Shown: positions 61,001-64,000 of the stretch, piece after piece | How the letters are laid out: every line of letters starts with the position of its first letter | Position numbering within the stretch: the stretch's first letter is position 1 | Position numbers and translations under genes: made by a program | NCBI GenBank assembly: GCA_964242415.1 | Contig: CAXTAT010000019.1 | Location: 1-64,000 of the forward strand | Reading direction: 5' to 3' | Origin: DASWOJ01 sp964242415 | GTDB lineage: Bacteria > Pseudomonadota > Alphaproteobacteria > Acetobacterales > Acetobacteraceae | Length of the DNA: 64,000 nucleotides | The notes under the pieces: generated by a model | The model's input: the letters and a program-made list of their open reading frames with translations, nothing else | What the model was told of the DNA's origin: nothing | Database searches by the model: none

Positions 61001-63039
61001 CGCGTCATCGCCAGCAGGTCCGAGGTGGCGTGGCCCGGCGCAACACGCAAATAGCGGTCAGTCGGCCCCAGCGAATACAGGCACTCGTACTGCGCGTTGC
61101 AAAGCACCGCCGCCGGGGCGTGCGCATCCAGCACCGCCTGGCGGCACAGCTCGGCCAGCACGGCCTGACGGGACGGCGTCCCCGGGCGGCCTGGGCTGCT
61201 GGCCCGGCCGCCCTCCATCGCCGACACGGCGAAGTTGAGGTCGCCCGGCCGTTTGTGGCCGACATGGCGGTAGAGCCGCGTGGACTTATGCATCAGCTTG
61301 AACCGTCCATCGGCCTCGCCGACGGTCTCGGCGCTGCCCAGCAGCAGGGCGCCGCCCGCCTTGAGGGCAAAGTGGAACAGGGCGACCGCCTTGGCCTGCG
61401 CCTCCGGGCCAAGATAGATCAGCAGGTTCCGGCACGACACCAGGTCCAGGCGCGAGAACGGCGGGTCGATCAGCAGGTCCTGCACCGTGAACACCACCGC
61501 CGCCCGCAGCTCCGGCAGCACGCGGTAGCCGCCGCCGTCCTCCTTGGAGAAGAACCGGGCCAGGCGCTCCTTGGAGACATCGGCGGCGATGCTTGCGGGA
61601 TACAGCCCCTCCCGCGCGGTAGCCACGGCGTCGGCGTCGATGTCGGAGGCGAACACCTGCAGGCTGATGCCGCTCCCCTGGTTGCCAGGCGGCTCGCCAT
61701 CCTGCTTCCTGCCGTCAAGGTCCGGCCCGTCATGCGGCGGCTTGCCACCGCCGGTCCCGTTTGCGCCGTCGTGCCCTCCGCTGCTGGCCGCGGCCATCGC
61801 CTCGTGGAACAGGATGACCAGCGAGTAGGCTTCCTCGCCGGTGCTGCACCCGGCGACCCAGACCCGGATCGGCTGGCTCGCCGGCCCGCCTGCAACTGGC
61901 GCGCCTGGCGTCCCCCCGCCTGCGATCCGGTCGCGCAGCAGGCCGGGAATCACCGTCTCCGCCAGGGCGGCATAGGCTTGGGGGTCGCGGAAGAAGCCCG
62001 TCACGTGGATCAGCAGGTCCTTGGCAAGCAGGTCCAGTTCACCCGCGTCGCCCCGCAGCTTGTCCAAGTAGCGGCCAAGGTCATCCTTGCCGCCCGGCTT
62101 GCCCGGCGGCGCAGAGGGTGCCCCGATGAACACCATCCCGATCCGGCGCTCGATCCGGCGCTCCAGGGTCCCGCGCTTGTACGGCGTGAAGTCGTGCCGG
62201 GTGCGGGCGCGCAGCAACTCGAGGATGTCCTCCAGCGGATCGGGGCCTGCTGCCTGCGAAGGCTCAGCATGCGGCTCGGTTGGGTGCGCGGCAGGGGGCT
62301 GGGCGGCTGGCGCTGCGGCGTCCGCGGCGCCGGCCGCCTTGGCAGCAGGCGCCGCTTCGGACGATGGCGGACCTTGGTGGCCCAGGGACTCCGCCAAGGC
62401 CTTGGGGATGCCCGCGGCCGGGGCCACCCGGTCCACCAACCCGGTGCCGATGGCGCTGCGCGGCATCCCGTCATAGATGGCGTCCTCCGGCTCCTGCGCG
62501 ATGACCACGCCGCCCGCGTCATGCACCGCCCGCAGCCCGGCGGCGCCGTCCGCCCCGGTTCCCGACAGCACGACGCACGCCGCGTGCGTCCCATACTGCT
62601 GCGCCAGGGAGGGCAACAGGACGTCGAAGGGCAGCCGCGCGCCGCGCGCCGCCCCGTGGTGCGTCTCCGGCGCCGAAAGGCGGAGCGCGCCGCCATCGAC
62701 CGACAAGTAGGAGCCGGGCGGGATGACATACAGGTGCTCGCGCTCGATAAGCAGGCCGTCCGTGGCCTGCATCACCGCCATGGCGGTGTGCTCGGCCAGC
62801 AGTTCGACAAGCAGGCTTTTGTGGTTGGGTTCGAGGTGCTGGACCAGGATGAAGGCCATGCCCGAGGGAACAGGCAGGGCGTTGAGCAGCTTCGCACAGG
62901 CTTCCAGCCCGCCGGCGGAGGCACCCAACGCAACCACAGGAAAGCCGGAACCGTGACCCGGCGCGTTGTGCGGTGTCCCTGGGCGGTGGGCCGGTCGTGG
63001 CCGCGTCGCCTTAGCTTGGGGTGTCACCGCATCCGGCAT
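58087..63039 (-). CDS. CheB-CheR-PAS-histidine kinase-REC-REC-LuxR fusion
   Basis: This is a 1650-residue soluble signalling protein. Domains in order: CheB methylesterase (33-215, GASAGG, LSGTGADGAAG), CheR methyltransferase (270-595, VAGCSTGEEAYSL, SCRNLLIYL), a coiled coil with NEE repeats (800-885), PAS (885-1000), HisKA (SHDLRQPLQTL, His near 1031), HATPase (NALKYTERG, DTGVGIPDT, GLGLGLSIV), a receiver (Asp near 1339), and a FixJ-like receiver (Asp near 1474) with a LuxR helix-turn-helix (1580-1645, LTGRQRDVMAMVL). The ATG at 63039 was preferred to a GTG 20 codons earlier. Having sensor, relay and DNA-binding output in one chain is unusual. Confidence 0.9.
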   Translation of the reverse strand: MPDAVTPQAKATRPRPAHRPGTPHNAPGHGSGFPVVALGASAGGLEACAKLLNALPVPSGMAFILVQHLEPNHKSLLVELLAEHTAMAVMQATDGLLIEREHLYVIPPGSYLSVDGGALRLSAPETHHGAARGARLPFDVLLPSLAQQYGTHAACVVLSGTGADGAAGLRAVHDAGGVVIAQEPEDAIYDGMPRSAIGTGLVDRVAPAAGIPKALAESLGHQGPPSSEAAPAAKAAGAADAAAPAAQPPAAHPTEPHAEPSQAAGPDPLEDILELLRARTRHDFTPYKRGTLERRIERRIGMVFIGAPSAPPGKPGGKDDLGRYLDKLRGDAGELDLLAKDLLIHVTGFFRDPQAYAALAETVIPGLLRDRIAGGGTPGAPVAGGPASQPIRVWVAGCSTGEEAYSLVILFHEAMAAASSGGHDGANGTGGGKPPHDGPDLDGRKQDGEPPGNQGSGISLQVFASDIDADAVATAREGLYPASIAADVSKERLARFFSKEDGGGYRVLPELRAAVVFTVQDLLIDPPFSRLDLVSCRNLLIYLGPEAQAKAVALFHFALKAGGALLLGSAETVGEADGRFKLMHKSTRLYRHVGHKRPGDLNFAVSAMEGGRASSPGRPGTPSRQAVLAELCRQAVLDAHAPAAVLCNAQYECLYSLGPTDRYLRVAPGHATSDLLAMTRGTMRTRLRSALGQATRGGVRVTIPGGRVVRDGLQVPFSIDVQPLNEGRGNEGRGNDKRAREGLEHESLEREGSGHDAPPAGIGDMLLLVCFVDGPAGPPARDAGLDGDARGSAAGSDAPRIAELERELETVRAELAESARVLEANGEEQRAVNEEALSVNEEYQSTNEELLTSKEELQSLNEELQALNSQLQETLERQRTTANDLQNILYSTNVATLFLDRDLGIRFFTPATRALFNVIPGDIGRPLSDLHSLATDTLLPADAQAVLDTLDPVEREIETPGGAWFRRRILPYRTEGPWRQNDAANRGVEGVVITFNDITRRKQAAAALEEAKQAAEAATLAKSRFLAAASHDLRQPLQTLALLQGLLARSVTGDKAHGLVVRLDETLGAMSGMLDTLLDLNQIEAGVVQPAVQECPIGALLDRLRDEFSYHAHAKGLQLRVMPCSAVVRTDPQLLEQMLRNLVSNALKYTERGRVLLGCRRLPDALRIEVWDTGVGIPDTELQAVFDEYYQLDNAARERSRGLGLGLSIVQRLGGLLGHPVRVRSRPGKGSVFTIEVARIRDMAPHAGGGLAGNGLAGGDGLAVGNGLAGGNGMAAAAGRTGTVLVVEDDPDLRDLLRLLLQGCGHQVATAPDGIAALALVAGGAGRPDLVRPDLVLADLNLPGGLDGLQTAVRLRTALQRLVPIIILSGDTSATVRASGLQDCMHLSKPVRTEELVQAIQQLLSAAPGPVGAALPPTRPALEAVVFVVDDDAAVRAAMRAMLEEHGLAVEDYPDGAAFLAAVHPGRGGCLLVDAAMPGMDGFEVLRRLDEAQLNSGSGKPGPSKPGLGESKLGETGHRLPAIVITGHGDVAMAVRAMKAGALDFIEKPVRAPDLLAGIARALDQSRDAGNLLAWRAAAASSIAGLTGRQRDVMAMVLAGQPSKNIAADLGISQRTVENHRASIMRKTGTRSLPALARLALAAGPTAGGR

Positions 63040-63190
63040 TCCACGTGCGCTCCTAGGCAACGGCCCCCGGTACGGCCGCTTGTAAGCGACTGTTAGCACA
63101 GTTCAGCCAATGTGCAGATTTTCGTACGGCTCGGCACAGAACCGGGCATGGCATCGAACGGAGCCAGGCGCATGGCGCTGGGCTGCATGA

Positions 63191-63205
63191 GTAGTTTCCG
63201 ATCCT
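63191..63205 (+). promoter_or_regulatory. Shared 15-bp motif, copy C
   Basis: On the plus strand it reads GTAGTTTCCGATCCT, in the direction of the lone receiver gene (315 bases before it) and 150 bases upstream of the fusion kinase on the other strand. The rest of the 480-base gap 63040-63519 has a hairpin at 63379 and no gene I can support. Confidence 0.45.
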
Positions 63206-63378
63206 GACGGGGGGCAGGGGACGGGTGCTATCGTTTCACTTGCGAATGTTCCAGGGTAGATGGCCTCCGGCGGCCTGCGACCCTGGGCGCCCGCGACTGT
63301 CTTCCTCACGCATGTAGGACCGACGATGCCGCCAGCCTATCGCACGTCCTGCCAGAGGGTTGATCCACCCCCGTCCAT

Positions 63379-63419
63379 GAGCCTTGCCGGTGGCCCGGCC
63401 CGCCGGTCCGGCAAGGCTC
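63379..63419 (+). repeat. Perfect 12-bp hairpin in the leader of the receiver gene
   Basis: GAGCCTTGCCGG and CCGGCAAGGCTC form a perfect stem with a 17-base GC-rich loop, about 100 bases before the receiver start. It could end or attenuate transcription that begins near motif C, or be part of a regulatory leader. Confidence 0.5.
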
Positions 63420-63519
63420 CGGCGCTCCCGGCCGCAAGGTGTGCCTGCTCCGCTGCCGCGCGGCGGGACCCGCTTGCGGCCTCGGTGGGTGACGCTGGCG
63501 CAGGCGGCGTCGTTCCGCG

Positions 63520-63921
63520 ATGACGTTGTTGCGGGTCATCGTGGTGGAGGATGACGCGGTGATCGGGATGTTGCTGGCGGAAACGCTTGCGGGCCTGGGC
63601 TACGAGGTGTGCGCGATCGAGGCGACCGAAGCCGGCGCGGTGGCCGCCGCCGCCCGTTGCCGGCCGGACCTGATGATCGTGGACATGCACCTGGCCATCG
63701 GCACCGGGCTGGCGGCGATGCGGGCCATCACGTGCGCCGGACCGGTTCCGCACGTCTTCGTGACCGGCGGCGGCCCGCTGGGGGCGGCGCCTGGCGCCGT
63801 GGTGCTCAATAAGCCGTTCCGCGAGGCCGACCTTGTCCGGGCTATTGGATTGGCGTTCGGCGCGGCGGCGGTTGCCCTGGCGGCGCCGCCGGGCTGGCTT
63901 CCCTCGGCTGCGCGGCCTTGA
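63520..63921 (+). CDS. Single-domain response regulator
   Basis: This is a 133-residue receiver with no output domain. The acidic pair is in VIVVEDDAVIGML, the phospho-acceptor Asp in LMIVDMHLAIGTG near residue 54, Thr in HVFVTGGGP and the conserved Lys in VVLNKPFREADLV. Such proteins relay phosphate or act by binding partners. It is divergent from the giant kinase at 480 bases, so it may receive phosphate from it; it closely resembles the CheY-like receivers common in alphaproteobacterial stress pathways. The last 25 residues are a low-complexity Ala/Pro tail. Confidence 0.85.
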   Translation: MTLLRVIVVEDDAVIGMLLAETLAGLGYEVCAIEATEAGAVAAAARCRPDLMIVDMHLAIGTGLAAMRAITCAGPVPHVFVTGGGPLGAAPGAVVLNKPFREADLVRAIGLAFGAAAVALAAPPGWLPSAARP

Positions 63922-64000
63922 TGTGCCGCCGCCGCACGGGACCGCCGCCCAGGCACCCCTTCGGCATGGCTCGCGCGCCGCAGGCGATGCGGCGCTATGG

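Noticed and set aside
60805..63096. Plus-strand frame of 763 residues opposite the fusion kinase
   Set aside because: It shows the same mirror effect. It has low-complexity Arg/Gln/His composition, while the other strand encodes clear CheB and CheR domains.

Overview
This window looks like a chromosomal segment of a high-GC alphaproteobacterium, most likely in or near the Acetobacteraceae (Rhodospirillales). Three things point that way: very GC-rich codon use, housekeeping genes such as coaE, dnaQ, secB, a Tim44-type protein and rlmN, and a recurring palindromic repeat between genes. The genus cannot be fixed from sequence reading alone. I see no CRISPR array, rRNA operon, integrase or intact insertion sequence.

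Layout. Positions 1-5.6 kb hold the end of a secreted protein with repeated carbohydrate-binding modules, then coaE, dnaQ, secB, a histidine phosphatase, a Tim44-like membrane protein and a solo DNA methyltransferase. Positions 5.7-14.5 kb are a lactate and hydroxy-acid region. lutA is separated from lutB-lutC-smr by a ferritin-like protein with a histone-like tail and by two Uma2 genes, one of them a remnant. A type-2 malate/lactate dehydrogenase and an FMN-dependent hydroxy-acid dehydrogenase follow. Positions 14.5-24 kb carry an Asp/Glu racemase-NADAR pair, methyltransferases, an IalB-like protein, rlmN, an SdhE/SDHAF4-like factor and fatty-acid genes (MaoC, enoyl-CoA hydratase, acyl-CoA ligase).

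Positions 25-29.1 kb are an acquired block. Decayed copies of the 3' ends of its two flanking genes lie next to a VapBC-like pair whose toxin appears to have lost most of its catalytic acids. Beyond these is a strikingly AT-richer, helicase-less restriction-methylation system: a nuclease-methyltransferase fusion plus a single specificity subunit. Positions 29-41.4 kb return to core genes: an ABC exporter, a PAS-GGDEF-EAL protein, an M48 protease, cbpA-cbpM, a 3-hydroxyacyl-CoA dehydrogenase and pqiABC.

A tRNA-Thr at 41.67 kb has its 3' end duplicated at 45.27 kb, which bounds a 3.5-kb island carrying a small operon with an FkbM methyltransferase and a separate glycosyltransferase. From 45.4 kb to the end lies an envelope and stress-type cluster: phosphoglucomutase coupled to a giant cyclic beta-1,2-glucan synthase, an oleate hydratase, a 1650-residue CheB-CheR-PAS-kinase-REC-REC-LuxR protein and a lone receiver. 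Three intergenic spaces in this cluster share a near-identical 15-bp motif with no obvious assignment.
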